From the NCBI GenBank assembly GCA_018894105.1, contig CM032128.1, forward strand, positions 31,023,299 through 31,087,298: a stretch of 64,000 nucleotides of DNA, written 5' to 3'. Below are positions 23,600 through 36,632 of this stretch, one piece after another. Position 1 is the first letter of the stretch; each line of letters opens with the position of its first letter. The stretch is from Jacaranda mimosifolia. Taxonomy: Eukaryota; Streptophyta; Magnoliopsida; Lamiales; Bignoniaceae. The translations under genes were made by a program, and so were the position numbers. The notes under the pieces are model-generated. The model was given only the letters and a program-made list of their open reading frames with translations, searched no databases and had not been told where the DNA came from.

Positions 23600-25450
23600 A
23601 CAGAGATACGATGATATATTGACAAGTAGCCTTGGCCAACTTGGGAATTTTCTTTACATTATTCTAGCAGTTTATTCTTGTGTAGTTAGTTATGGCTGCA
23701 TATATATATAATATATATATATATATAGGTATATAGTATATTGTGGGAACTTTCAAGAAAAACCTAAGTCACAAGAAATCTTTTATTATAGGATTCAATA
23801 AAGGAGTAAAATCCAAATCCCCACAACCGGATAGAACCTCCAAAATACTACTTTTAACTACATCCCCTATAGAAATATCTGTAACTTGTACATTTTGTGG
23901 CCTTTTTTCAGGGGGTCGTGTAAATGAATACAAACACTACCAGACAAGAGACTTAATTGCACCATTAATTTTATTACATGATCCAATGTATATGGTCTTT
24001 TACTGTCCATTCTCCCCCGAGAAAATTAAGGATCATCATGTATATTAAATTTATTAGTATTAATTATATATAACATGGATATTAGACTATATGTATATAT
24101 ACATATATATGAAAATAATTGTATATATTTTAAGACGAGTTAGCGTAACTGATGTAAATTTCGTTTGTTGTTGTCAATAATAAATAATGACAAATCAATG
24201 ATTAAATTGATGGAATCGGGTCATTATCATACCTTAATTATGAAATCACAAGGTAAGTTATAGTTTCAATTGAGTTACTGTTTGTGATTTAATAGATGTA
24301 ACAATTTTTCAATTATATATTTGAATCAAAGAATTTTGTCCTAAAAAAAAATGTGTATTGTGAGATGGATATATAAATTGATTTAGATTCTTGAATTGCC
24401 CGATTTGGGATGAGATAATCAATATCGTAAAAAAAATCAATAATATATATTTATTTAAAATAGTCCATTAATAATTTGGTATTATCCATTAGGCTAGGGT
24501 GTCAATCGTGATTCATTATTCAATTATATCATAAATAAATCAAGCTATGTTGCAAAAAATAGTAATTAGTAGGGCAAATGGTTTTTTTTTTTTTTCCTTC
24601 CTAATTTGATTAACACACACAAATCATAAATTATGAACAAAAAATAGCTTACTAACTTGATATTAATTATCCACTTTTTCTACTCATCTAATTAATTATC
24701 GGAAGGAAATATTACTTTACATGTTCTCTCATCATAGATACATCAAATAGGAATTTAACTAGGACTTCAGCTTGATCGTGAACAAATAAAGACAAGGCAT
24801 CCTGATGTAGAATGCCAATCATGCAATAGGAAATATCCATCCTGTCGTGTCTTGATATGCAAGAGAATAATTTAGATCCACGAAAAAAAAAATTGGATCT
24901 AAATATTTTTAAATTTCTAATTTTCACAAGCATTTTTAGTATTTTGGAATAAAATTAATTATTTAAATGTTGATGGGAATTTTTGAAATTCCTATTTGTA
25001 GTGTGATTACAGATGAAAAATCTAGTATTTAAGATTGCTGAGGCTGGACAAATTTTTTTGTCATTATAATAATTATTTTTGCAAAGACTAGATTAATAAT
25101 GGGAATGATCGAAGACAAAAAATTATAGTTGTCATACTATATTTAGGTGACCCATATCCATATGGTAATAGATCATGATACGAATTATAATGGGACCATT
25201 TTACTTTTAGGCTTGAAGATATATATATATATATATTTGTAATATAAAAAATATGAACTCTCATTATTATAATGGCTGATATAATTTTAAATAGTTACGA
25301 ATTCCAAATTTTTTATATATAAATTTGAGGATGATATCATTAATTAATTAATTCATAGCATATTTTGTAATTAATATCGCATATATATTTTATATTTATG
25401 TAAGAATGCATATGTTAACCTAGCTAGCAAAGAACAAAAGGAAAATGTAT
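23600..25450. other. AT-rich intergenic DNA upstream of the NAC gene
   Basis: No gene was recognised. The first few hundred bases are the likely NAC promoter. ORFs at 23743-24048 (plus) and 24712-24933 (minus) show no family motif. Confidence 0.5.
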
Positions 25451-25462
25451 AGCTGAATTAAG

Positions 25463-25808
25463 GGTAAATTGCAAAAAAAGGACTGTAACTATGGTCAATT
25501 CTTAATATAGGACTGAAATTTATGGTGATATTAAAGTAGGATCCAAACTCATTAGAAATAAAAAATAAAAAGACAGGGACCATAGGAAAACACAGTCAGC
25601 GTCGATGATTGCTTGCGTGGCGCCTGCATCGGTGTTCCACGGATGCGCTACGCAAACAATCATCGGCGCTAACTATGTTTTTTCGGTGGCCCCTGTCTTT
25701 TTTTATCGATTTTTAATGAGTTTGGTTCCTACTTTAATACCACATTAAATATCGATCCTAAACCGCAAAATGACCATTGTTATGTTGCTAGTTTTACAAT
25801 TTTCTCAG
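25463..25808. mobile_element. Hairpin MITE, probably Mutator-like, 346 bp
   Basis: Nearly the whole element is one imperfect inverted repeat. The centre holds a strong stem: GCGTCGATGATTGCTTGCGT at about 25599-25618 pairs with ACGCAAACAATCATCGGCGC at about 25650-25670, around a loop of about 30 bases. Further out, AAAGACAGGGACC pairs with GGCCCCTGTCTTT, and ATGGTCA with TGACCAT. The element is flanked by TGAATTAAG (25454-25462) and TGAATTAAA (25809-25817), a 9-bp duplication with one mismatch, which fits Mutator-type insertion. There is no coding capacity. Confidence 0.75.
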
Positions 25809-25817
25809 TGAATTAAA

Positions 25818-28800
25818 GACCATCCAAATTTATTTTCTTCGGTTTTACATTGAAGCCACTAGCACTTTGCTTCATCACATAAACACACACACACATGGCA
25901 TTTTCTATATATATTGTTAGAGGGCATTTGGATGAGTTCATATAATCTCTGCAAAGTACATACCATTAACTGTTAGGTAAGATTAGTAAGAAATAAATTT
26001 ATAAATTATTAAAATAAGATGTTAGAATCATCTAATTTTTTTTTTAAAATATGGAGTGCCTAATTTATTTTTAAAGTTTTAATAAATTTTATTAATTTTA
26101 ATTGTATTAAATAGAACATTATATTTCTATTATTTTATATGCGCAAAAATCTTATTCTATCAATTAAGAGATCAATTTTAAAATAAAATTTAATATTTTA
26201 TAAATTATATTTTATAAGATATATGAATTTATAATTCTTTTAAATAAATTTAACCAGTTAAGTATCCTCACAGGCCTTTGATAATGTAGAAACCTAGAAA
26301 TGAAGAAAGGGACAAATTTGGTTCGGATTCAATTGAGCCCAACCCTCTTCTATTGTATTATTATATAAAAAGGGGGCTCTTCAAATTCAAGAAAACCTTT
26401 GACATAAGAAGGAAATCGTTGATAAAATAAAAATAAACATTTAATTTCCTGTTATAATATAATTTATTGGTTTAATTATATTAATTTATTTCCTGTTATA
26501 ATATAAATTATTGGTTTAATTTTATTAATTTTTTTATACACATGCATGCATAAAAAATATCAATTTTTTTTTAATCAAGTGACCAATTGATCTGGTGGTA
26601 TCGCTCTCACACTAGTATATGTAAATTTGAGATCTAAATATATATATTTTTTTGAATAATTAATTGGAATCTAATTATCTTAGTAGAAAACATATATAAC
26701 ATATCTTTAACTTTGTTATTAGGAAGAATAACCCCCAAAAATATCGAATAAAGGTCAAAATATGTATAATTATGGTTTAGACTAATAAATACACATAATT
26801 TATTCGTAAGCAAAGATCACCAAATTTAATGAAATAAGACAAAAACAAACAACCAACACAATTGGTATGTTATTGAATAAATCCTAAAATTTGATAAAAT
26901 TAAGATGATAGTGATGTTATATATAGAGCTAGCTTACCAAAATGTTAGTTCTTTTTTTTCATTTTGAGAAGAAATCCATAGGTTTATATATACTAGCGAT
27001 TTTAATATATGCTAAAACTTTTATAGTATTACAGTATAGTTAAAATATTCATTTACTTCTTTATATGGTTCTATATTTTTTAATAATTTCAATATATTTA
27101 TTTGACTGTGTATTAATTGTTACAAAATATTGACATTTTATAAATAATATATATATATATATATGTATATATAAAAATATATATTTTATATACATACCAA
27201 GTGAGTTGGTATATATGTTAGATCCGACGGTAGTACTCTTTTGGAATACATGTGCCAAACAACTCAACTACTTATAATTCCTAACTAATGCTTTGAATAA
27301 CTTTTTGCCCAACCTCCATATATTAATTTATGACAAACAAAAATCTTTTTCTCTCAAAAACAAAATTAAAAGGGTTTCAAATATTAATTCCACCCATCCA
27401 AAAAGAAAAGAAAAAAAAAAAGAAAAAGAAAAAGTTATAAGTGGTTTATAAGTCATAGTAGAGTTTTTCGTATTGCCAAAAACATAATAATTAATACAAT
27501 TGATCACTTGATTGATCTATGTACGCTATTTTAAGGTTGTTGCCATACAAATTAAAATCTTAACAAAAAAAGTTTTTAGTAACTGATCATTGCGATGGAG
27601 TACTTCAGTTTCAGAAGAACATTTAATCCCATATGTCAAGGTATATTCTAACAATTATGGATAATACAATCTTAAAATATTCAATCAAATACTATAAATA
27701 TTCTTGTATTCAACCCATGTTTCTCTTAGTTTGTAATTTTTATATTTTAATTTTTTAAAATTTTATTATTATTGGCGATCATTTAAAGGTCTCAGCTTCT
27801 AATTAGACTTGTTCTCCCTAGCTGGGAGTTTTGACATTTTTCTCTCAATGAAGAATATCAACCCCACACCCCTACTCAAACCCAACATAGATCTTTTTTA
27901 TATGTTTTTTTTAAATATCCTAAGATAAGAATTTATTTATTTAAAATGAATTTTTTCTTGTTAAAAAAGTAGTTGACGCATGACATCGTGCGCTAACTCT
28001 CCACCATTAATTTTACGTGAATACTCAAAACTCTTAATATTTTGACTTTTATTTAAAATTTTATTTCAAGTCAAAAGAGAATTTTAATACTAAAACATAT
28101 ATAGGCACACAAAAACACTAATACGGTTTTTATCTTATAACTCTTTAAAACATCTTTTAAACTATTATAGAATATTTGATAAATTTTTTAATTAGAATGA
28201 GTTTATATAAACTCTTAAAATAAAATATTAGAATTTCATAAGTATTTTTAAAAAAATTAAGTAATTAAGCTCTTAATTTATTTTTAATATCTCAAAGCTA
28301 CATTTATTTTAAATATTTTCATATTTTATTAATAAAGCACCAAGTATTTCAGTATAATTTTGAATAATATGCGCAAAATATCCTTACTTTATCTTTCAAT
28401 TCCCATTACCAGGCAGCCATCATTTGACTTTAATCTTTTTTTTATTTATCCTAAAAATTAATATTAACATATAAAAACTAAATGTTTTCTTTATTTTACA
28501 TTATAACATTAACATCTGGTCCCTCGAAATTAATTATATTTACAAATTTTAAAATATTTTATAAAATATTTTACATAAAATTTTATAAAATTATTTCAAT
28601 AAATTTAGCCAAATAGTAGTGTCAGCATAAAAATTTGGCCACAATAATATGTCGGGAAATTAAAGCCATTTTTAACCAAAAGCCCTTGCATGTGATGTGA
28701 AATGTTGGCGCACACGTCATCAAGGCCTGACATTAATTATTATCCCCTGAAATCCCAATTATACCTAACTGAGGAAGGAAGATAGATACAAACACACAAA

Positions 28801-28822
28801 TCGAAACTGATCGTGAAATTTT
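25818..28822. other. AT-rich intergenic DNA, no gene recognised
   Basis: Long A/T tracts and small repeats only. A TATA-like TTATATAAAAAGGGGGCTC near 26371-26390 is not followed by any coding exon I could find. A possible SINE-like head lies near 26578-26640. Confidence 0.45.
26445..26533. repeat. Tandem duplication, 2 x about 45 bp
   Basis: TTCCTGTTATAATATAA...TTGGTTTAATT occurs twice in a row with two or three differences. It is AT-rich and non-coding. Confidence 0.8.
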
Positions 28823-29188
28823 AGGGCCCCGTTTTGAATTTATTTTTTTGAAGACATTTTTATTTTTTAATAAAAATAAATAATAAAAAGTTAACTATAA
28901 ATTTAAATTCGAAAATAAAATATTACTTGGATGTTTTGTTTAAAATATAATGATTATGTAGGGTTGAAAATAAGTTGTATTTGAAAAATATAATATTTTT
29001 GTATTAAAAGTTATGTAAATATGAATAGGAGAAAATAAAAAGTGATGAAGAGAGAGTATAATAGTATGTTTTAAAGAATATTTTGATAATGAAAATATTT
29101 GTAAATATAGGAGAAAAATTGATAATTTTTAATTTTTATTTTCAGCGGAAAATAAAAATAGTATTTGAAAATAAAATCAAACGGGCAC
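28823..29188 (+). mobile_element. MITE copy 1 of a cytosine-depleted family
   Basis: The left end is GGGCCCCGTTTTGAATTTAT and the right end is ATAAAATCAAACGGGCACT, which are inverted repeats with a few mismatches. The body is almost free of C on the plus strand and has no ORF of note. It shares TTTTTGTATTAAAAGTT with the remnant at 5490-5886. Confidence 0.6.
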
Positions 29189-29189
29189 T

Positions 29190-29596
29190 TACGGCCAGTT
29201 TGGTTTCATCTTTTTATTTTCATGTGGGAATGAAAATTGAAAACAAACACTTTCTCACAATTTTCAACAGAAAAAGTATATATTTTCTTCCCCAAATCCA
29301 TTTTTAAACCTATCATATTATCTTATTACATATCAATCAAATTCAAATTTGATTTGACATAAAGTTACCTACTATCATTTTTAAATTAATAAAATATACA
29401 TATATTTTAAAAAATAATTTTTTTTGAACATAAAAAATAGAAATTAACCTATTTTCAATCCTACAACCTATTATAATCATTACTTTTCAATATTTTATTC
29501 AAATACATTTCAATTTCAATTTCTATTTCATAACTAACTTTTAGAAATAGCTAAAAATGAAAATGACTTTTGAAAATAAAATCAAATGGGCCGTTA
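29190..29596 (-). mobile_element. MITE copy 2, adjacent and in opposite orientation
   Basis: It starts at ACGGCCAGTTTGGTTTCATC and ends at AAAATCAAATGGGCCGTT, forming inverted termini. The body is G-poor on the plus strand, the reverse composition of copy 1, so it lies in the opposite direction. It begins within a few bases of the end of copy 1. Confidence 0.6.
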
Positions 29597-32195
29597 GGGT
29601 TAGGGTTTTCATATATATAATTAATTGGGAAATGGGGGCAGAAATTAAATGACGAAATTTCTTGGACGAAGGGTTAGGTGCGTGTGACATTGGTGAAAGA
29701 GTGACGGCTTGATATTCTTATATTTGGATTGGAGCCAATAATTTTCTCCTCATTTTCAAAGTGTCCATTCAGATTATTCACTTCCATAAGTCATGGCCTC
29801 AAAATGGGGACACACCCATCATCATATATGGATGGATAGGATGGGGATGGGGATGGGGATATAGGGTGGGCCCCATACCTATCAAATGTCATTCTCACCA
29901 TTCATCATTTCTTTGTAGCCAATCTCCAATAGATACCTTGTATAATACATATATATATATATATGTACATTTGATGCCAATAATTATGCGCTTTTAACTT
30001 AATCTTGAATTTTCACTTGCTAAGCTAGGTTAGAGATGTGGATATGTGTTGATTATTGATGTCTAGTGACAAGGATTTTATGATGTCTAGGATATTTAGA
30101 TTGCTAGGAGTTTTACAAAATTTGTGATGTATGTGTATTGAAACATTAATTATTTAAAGTTGGTAAATAATTCAAGGGTATAAATTTTATAGTTAAAAGT
30201 GAAAATAGTAATCTCGTTGTCCACACAGACAAATTTGTTCAATAAAATTAAAAGAAAATTGGAGTTTTAGTATTTGATCCATTCAATCTATCCAAATAAG
30301 TGGAAAATAAGGGTATTTATAAGAGTTGGTATAAGAATGATATTTTACAGTTGAGATAAAAATATTAAAGTGGTTTCTATATCCTTTTAAGCTTAAATAA
30401 TTATTATATCTCATATCCTTTATAAGTTTTGTATGATTACAAGAAATCTGTATACAATTTAAAGATAAAATTTGGCAAAATATTCAAAAATAAATCATAA
30501 AATAGATTTTCTTGAAAGTAGGGAATATAAAAGATGGATTTTTAAAGCACGTTCTATGTTGTATTAAATTTCAAGAATCACAAGTTTGAAAAGTCTAGCC
30601 TGAAAGGAAAATTACATGGGCCTCTCATATATCAACACCTCACTTGATCTTCTATGTTTTCTTTTTAGGATTTAGAAATCTTATGTTAGGACAATCAATC
30701 TTGTCAAGTTATTCTAAAAATAGCATGTTTTGTTCCAAAATAATTTCCAACTTCTCAATGATTTTTCCAAACAAATTTAAGTTAATCAAAATTGTAATTG
30801 TGTCATGTGATTGTACTTTAAGCTATGGTGGGCAAATTTAGGGAAAGATATCAACACAATCTCTTCTTCTTCATGTAAAATATGTGGCATGCATATCAAG
30901 GAATATATATTATACCTCAAAACAACCAAGAAAATATAGAAAATGTTTGCTATGTTTTGGATTATAATCTTAAGAGAATATATTTTGATAGTAAAATTAA
31001 AAATGGATTCTATTTCTCTAAATTTAAAAAAAAACATAAATTTACTGTAAATACTTTCCATATATTTTTTTTTATTAGTAGCCTCACATCAAACTTTGTA
31101 TCATAAATTGTGTAATTTTTATAGTGGTATGTGATTAAAATATATATTTTATATTAAATTAATAATTTCAAGATATAAATATATAGTCTCAATTGATTTC
31201 TTGTAAAACCTTTAATAACATTCTAAGAGAAAAAAAAATGAATTGAGGAAATATTCGATATTATTCTTGGAGAGAATGAAATTTATTCGTCGAAAATAAA
31301 AACAAACATGCATATGACATAATTTTTCATCTAATTAGTACAATATATATATGCACGAATTTTTCTTATTTAATTTCCTATGTTACAAAATTTTCATTAT
31401 AACATAGTCCATATATATTATAATATTCTCACTAAAATAATTAAAATACTGAAAAATCTAATTAATCTCTATTCACTTTGTCAGCAAAAGAATTTAAGGG
31501 GTCCCATATGGCATCTTTGATGCAGCCTTTAGTAATTAAAGTTTATAGTTAGCATAGCTGCAGCTTATCATGCTACAATTTTTAAATAGTTCGTTCACTG
31601 TCGAAAGATTCTCCATTGAGGTTGACAGCTAAAGCTTGCTTTTTAGTATCTTTTCTAATTAATATTGTCTGTCGTTATTATTATTAATTTTTTAATCCAT
31701 TCCGTTTACAACAGAATTAACTGCTCCTTCCATCCTTCCCCCATTGATAAACACAAAAACAATCTTAGGCTATGCTTGGTGAAATTTAGAATCAGATGTT
31801 TAATAGTTTTCCTTCTTTTTTTTTTTTTTTTCCTTCTCTCTCAAAACATATATTTTAATAATTATGTGTTTTTATGTATATGTTTATATATATATATATA
31901 TATATCCAAATCGTTATATTGATAAAAATATCTATATTTACATCATCCAATCATCAATTTGTGTATTTATTAATTATTATGTTATTATACTATTATATAT
32001 ATTATATTCAAAGCATTTCATCAATAAAATCATATATTTACATCGTCCAATTATTATTTTACTATATTTTTAACAATACGTTAATATAAATACAATATAA
32101 CATTCAATAATTTAAAATTTTGATAAATGACACTATTAATTAGATAAAAGTTTATATTTAAAAATTATTTCCCCATAAATAAAATCAAACATAAT
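29597..32195. other. AT-rich intergenic DNA, no gene recognised
   Basis: Apart from a G-rich ATGGGG repeat patch at about 29840-29862, this block is AT-rich with (TA)n runs. ORFs at 30644-31106 and 31665-32089 are low-complexity (Ile/Tyr/Phe-rich) chance frames. Confidence 0.5.
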
Positions 32196-32199
32196 TTTT

Positions 32200-32560
32200 C
32201 TCCGTGATGATACCCACTGTCCCATATCGAATGGAGTCAAAGGTTTCATTTCCCTTCTTCCACACTTTGAAGCACCTTTTTAGGGCAAAAACCGCCGCCA
32301 TATGCGTGTTGGCGATAGCTGCGGGACAATACCTTGAAACAATAGTTGGGCCTTTATATTTGAGGACAAATAGGTGGCATCGTCTGCAGGAACGATGACC
32401 ATGTGTCTCTTCCCAATCCCAAGCCCCTCGACCTCGGGACTATTACGATACCCAGTGTTTCCTCTCTCTCATGCTTTGAAGCGCCTTTTCAAAGCATAAC
32501 CTCCCCCCCCCCCCTTCACCCCCCACCAATACATCGAAGACCTTGGGACAAATATGTGCA
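32200..32560 (+). repeat. Possible LTR end and primer-binding-site remnant of a gypsy element
   Basis: This G+C-richer island contains GGTGGCATCGTCTGCAGGAA at about 32373-32392. That resembles the primer-binding region after the 5' LTR of Tat-type elements, which I know as TGGCGCCGTCTGTGGGAA. It also has two related words (CTTTGAAGCACCTTTT and CTTTGAAGCGCCTTTT) about 210 bp apart, and a run of about 13 C at 32503-32515. No coding region follows, so it would be a fragment. Borders are unknown. Confidence 0.4.
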
Positions 32561-32599
32561 ACATCACTCCAAAAATACATGATCAACAAGTTCAGATAT

Positions 32600-33806
32600 A
32601 CTTATTAATATTTTCCTAAAATATTTTCCCGAAATACACTAGGAATAACAACAAACAAACATAGCCCACATGGTTCTCTTTTAGGACAATAATTATCAAA
32701 AGCTTGTGGGATAATAATTATCTTTCTAGTTTCTTTTGCGATAAACACACAAAGAAAGCTTAACTTGGAGATAAAATCTCACTCACTGCACACCTTTTGA
32801 CAAAATGGGAAAGTTACCAACTTTTTTATCTGCTACTTTCCATTACATCGTTGTAGGTATCATATGTATGATATGTAAAGGAAAAGCGTAGATGAATAAC
32901 TAATTATTAAAGTTCTTTTATTAATTGGCCCCAAACAAGAAATTAAAAGGTTGTTTCCCTTTGGGATACTATGGAAATGTGTACATATCTTTATGATATA
33001 TATATCTATATGTGTGGACATAAATATATAAATTTTAAAATCCCCCTTTATTTGTATTTAACTTTTTATCAGAAGTGTGAAGATCATTGTCCATTTTAAT
33101 ATATATATATATATATATATATTGTTGAAATTGTCGTGAAAATTGGTTCCTTGAAATTTGCCTTTTAATTTTTATTTCATTTTCTATGACATCATAATTT
33201 CAAGTATGTGGGTTTGAAATCTCACCAACTCTAGTTTTGTTTTTAAATTATTGGTCTTGATGTTATATGCAATTATTTGTTCTATTTGAAATAATTGTGG
33301 ATAGGATTGTTAATAGGCCACATGAAAATAACAAGACCATATATAAAGAAACAAAAATGTCATTTTAGTTATAAAAAAAAAATCTATATTTATTATATGA
33401 TGGTATATCCTATATATCATCATATATGATAAATCTAAAAAAAAAATCTATATATTATATGATGACAAAATAAAATAGTATATACTCAAATTTGCCCTTA
33501 AGTCAGTTGCATCAAGGCAGTGTCTCACTTCATGTACTGGCGGGAAATTTTATCCTAATAAGGCTCTTGAAAAATGAGAAAAGAGTAGCTGATGAAAATC
33601 TCTAGAAATCCCCAACCCCTCCAATAATGGACAATATCAAGTGCCATCATATATAGGTCCTCTAGTAGAAGAGCTTAAAAAGAGATATATGATTGCCATT
33701 TTTATAAATAAAGCCAATGAAGATGATCACACCCATTGCAAAAATGAAAACTTAACCTACAGGCATTATCTTGTCTATATGTATATATTGATGACAGGTT
33801 TTGTCT

Positions 33807-33842
<36 letters not shown>

Positions 33843-34400
33843 TGAATTGCAGCATATAAAGTATATTAAATTCTTGAACTTATATGACATGAGATAAGAT
33901 TGTATATCACTAATATATAACCACTAAGATTTTTTTCCTCATATATTTCCGATCTAATTAATCTTTTATTTTTGCAGTTTAGTTTATTTCCATATTAATA
34001 ATAATTTTTTTTTTGGTATAAAACACTTAATTTTAATAACACATATTTTTTTTAAATGGAATAAATGATAAAACACAATTGGCCTTCTATTTATGATTAA
34101 TGACCTGGACTATTGCTGAAAAATGCAGGGATGTTGGCATAGCGGGTTATAGGACACGTAGACATGTATTGGCACAGTTGTATAGCGACATGTGTCCAAT
34201 AATTCGCTTGCAACACGCTTTCCCATCATAGGGATAAAACGTGTGTCCAAAGGGTTGAGGCCCCCCCAACACCAGGGAGTAGGGACAAGTTAACTTGTGT
34301 AACAAGGGTTTGCTAGCATTTTCCTTCAATAGGAACATCTCATATACTATATTTATACATAATTTGACACTTTGTCATTTCTTAAACAATAAACAAGGAA
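32600..34400. other. AT-rich intergenic DNA with microsatellites
   Basis: No gene seen. It includes (AT)n at about 33099-33121 and a long (AC)n at 33812-33840. A G+C-richer patch at about 34130-34340 with an unexplained 63-codon minus-strand ORF has no family match that I recognise. Confidence 0.45.
33812..33840. repeat. (AC)n microsatellite
   Basis: About fourteen uninterrupted AC units in intergenic DNA. Confidence 0.95.
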
Positions 34401-34429
34401 AAAAAAATAGATTTTAAATGTTTGATTGG

Positions 34430-34890
34430 AAAATCATTTAGGAAATTTTTGGATATGAATTACGTATTTTGGGAGAATGAGTTTTGGAAGTAGGGTTGGA
34501 GAATGTGAAATTTGTGTTGGGAAATGTGATGTATGTTTATTTATGTTTGGGAATAGCAAAAAAAATTATTTTGGAAAAATTTGGTATGTTTGTTTATGTT
34601 TTGGAAGGAGACAAATTCTACTGTAGCAATCAAATCAATGCATTTTTATTGGGTTTTGGGGGTAAAAATGGAATTGAGTAATTTTTTTTTTTATTAGAAT
34701 AATAATAAAATATGTATGATGTATATATATAATATATGTATGTATATATTGGAAAATTGGGAAGTTTTGGGGAAAGTGAAAGTTAGAAGAGAGTATTTTG
34801 GGAAATTTAATTTGGCATGTTGGTGAGAAAACTTTTCTATGTTTGGTTACATTTTGGAAAAACAGTTTTATTTTCCCAAAATGTAACCAC
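34430..34890 (+). repeat. T/G-skewed repeat block with a terminal hairpin
   Basis: About 460 bp almost without C on the plus strand, rich in words such as TATGTTTGTTTATGTTTTGG. It ends in a perfect 14-bp inverted repeat, TGGTTACATTTTGG (34844-34857) and CCAAAATGTAACCA (34876-34889). The composition resembles the cytosine-depleted MITEs elsewhere in the window, but termini of that family were not confirmed. The 65-codon plus-strand ORF inside is likely chance. Confidence 0.4.
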
Positions 34891-35400
34891 CTTAACAATT
34901 TTGAGTCTACAAACTTTGATGTCATAAAATATATAACTCCTTTTTTGTGTCCCAATATTGAAATATTATCACGAAAAGAAACTAATTTAAAATAATTTTT
35001 ATTATTGTTGAGAATGCGTGATTTATAGATATGATTGAATTTTTTTTTTAATTACAATTTTTTTATGTTCGTGTCAATTTATTTATTAACGAGTGTTCAT
35101 TTGAATGCACACAAAAATAAAATTTAATATTATTTTAGAATCTAGAATTAAATGAAAGTCACATCTCGATCACAAGCACGTATAAATTCTTGTGTCGGAT
35201 CCGTTGGCGAGAACAATTACTTCAAAAAATTCACTATCAATAATTAAAAATTAATTAAATTTTTGGATATTATATAAAATATAAAGAGACAACGCATATA
35301 AATTTGAGAGAGTTGGCCTCAATTAATTAATTAGTTGATAAAGCATTATTTAATTGTAAACTAAATCCCTCACACTATATTCTCTACAATACCAATGATC

Positions 35401-35432
<32 letters not shown>

Positions 35433-35835
35433 AAACATACAAGTTGGAGAACTACGTGGATGACATGGCGCCCATGCATTTCAAAACTTTAACTTTTGCG
35501 AAGATGATAAATTAAGTACAAGTTCTTGCGATGGCTCTTCTCCACCAACCATATACGATCACAACAATTTCTTTTATTTTCTTTTTTCCTTTTTTTTAAA
35601 TATTTTTTGATAGATCGAAGGTCGCAGAGAAGACATCAGCATAGCAATTATTTTATTGTGGCGCGAATATAGGAACAGAGTAAGGAATGAGCTAATGAGA
35701 GCAGTCACAGACATCCTCTTTGAGTCGACACAATAACAAGTTACCCTTTCTTTTAGAAAATACTACCGTCATCCAAGATTAAAATTTCTAACTTTATTTC
35801 TAAGAATAACACGTATATTATAGTGACAAATATAT

Positions 35836-36010
35836 ATTTGGATTAAGCCGTAATTAACAAATAGTAATTAACGGCAATCCCAACAAAATGTCCATCAAAC
35901 ATGAATAAACCACTCCAATATCATATAGTTGATGCTTCCTACACTCATAATCTTTTGATTCAAACTCGTGATTTTTTTAATAAAAAAATAATGTCAGATG
36001 CGTTATTTGG
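35836..36010. repeat. Duplicated segment, copy 1 (intact)
   Basis: This segment of about 175 bp (TTTGGATTAAGCCGTAATTA ... CAAACTCGTGATTTTTTTAA) is repeated at 36056-36142 plus 38448-38535. In copy 2 the Ty1/copia element sits at the point that in copy 1 reads ATCATATAGTTGATG. Copy 1 therefore preserves the unoccupied target site. Confidence 0.75.
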
Positions 36011-36142
36011 ATTAAATATATATCATCTGTGAGGATATCGTATATCATGTGAAAACATTTGGATTAAGTCATAATTAATAAATATGTGTTGGAATAATAA
36101 CAAAATGGCCATCAAATTTAAACTCTTTCAAAATATTATATA

Positions 36143-36632
36143 TGTTGGGATTTGATTCGGTTATCGAGAAACCAAGTTGACAAGAATTATGACTCCTTCT
36201 TGTATTGTGTTTCCTAGTTCTATGTAAAATAGTCAAGTAATTTTTTTTATTATAAATAGAGGTGTTTATTTGATTACTATAGAGAGGACACATGTTGAAC
36301 TCATAATACCATAGGGTAGTTATTGTGAGTACGAGTGGGGCAATGCAAAGGGTTGGAGTGAGTATTTCTTTTGTAGTTATAATAAGAGTTGTATAAGGGG
36401 TTTTTGGCTTGAGTTTGGGCCTATCAAATTCAATGGTTGACTTATACTGGTAAAATTCTATCATAATTGAAGAAAGTGGAGGTAAGCAGAATTTGTTGAA
36501 CCATATAAATTTGTGGTTGTTTTATTTTTTCATATGTTGGGTATTATTTTTGTCATCAAATTTGTGAGTGTGATTTGTGAATTCCTGATAAATTAAATCT
36601 CATGCCTAAATTGTTTTCGTTGTACTCCAACA
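36143..36632 (+). repeat. 5' LTR of the Ty1/copia element
   Basis: 490 bp with TGTTGGGATTTG and TACTCCAACA ends. A TATA-like TTATAAATAG at about 36250-36259 is a plausible LTR promoter and is also kept in the 3' LTR. Confidence 0.8.

Noticed and set aside
31864..32089. Three overlapping Ile/Tyr-rich plus-strand ORFs
   Set aside because: They are translations of (TA)n-rich DNA.
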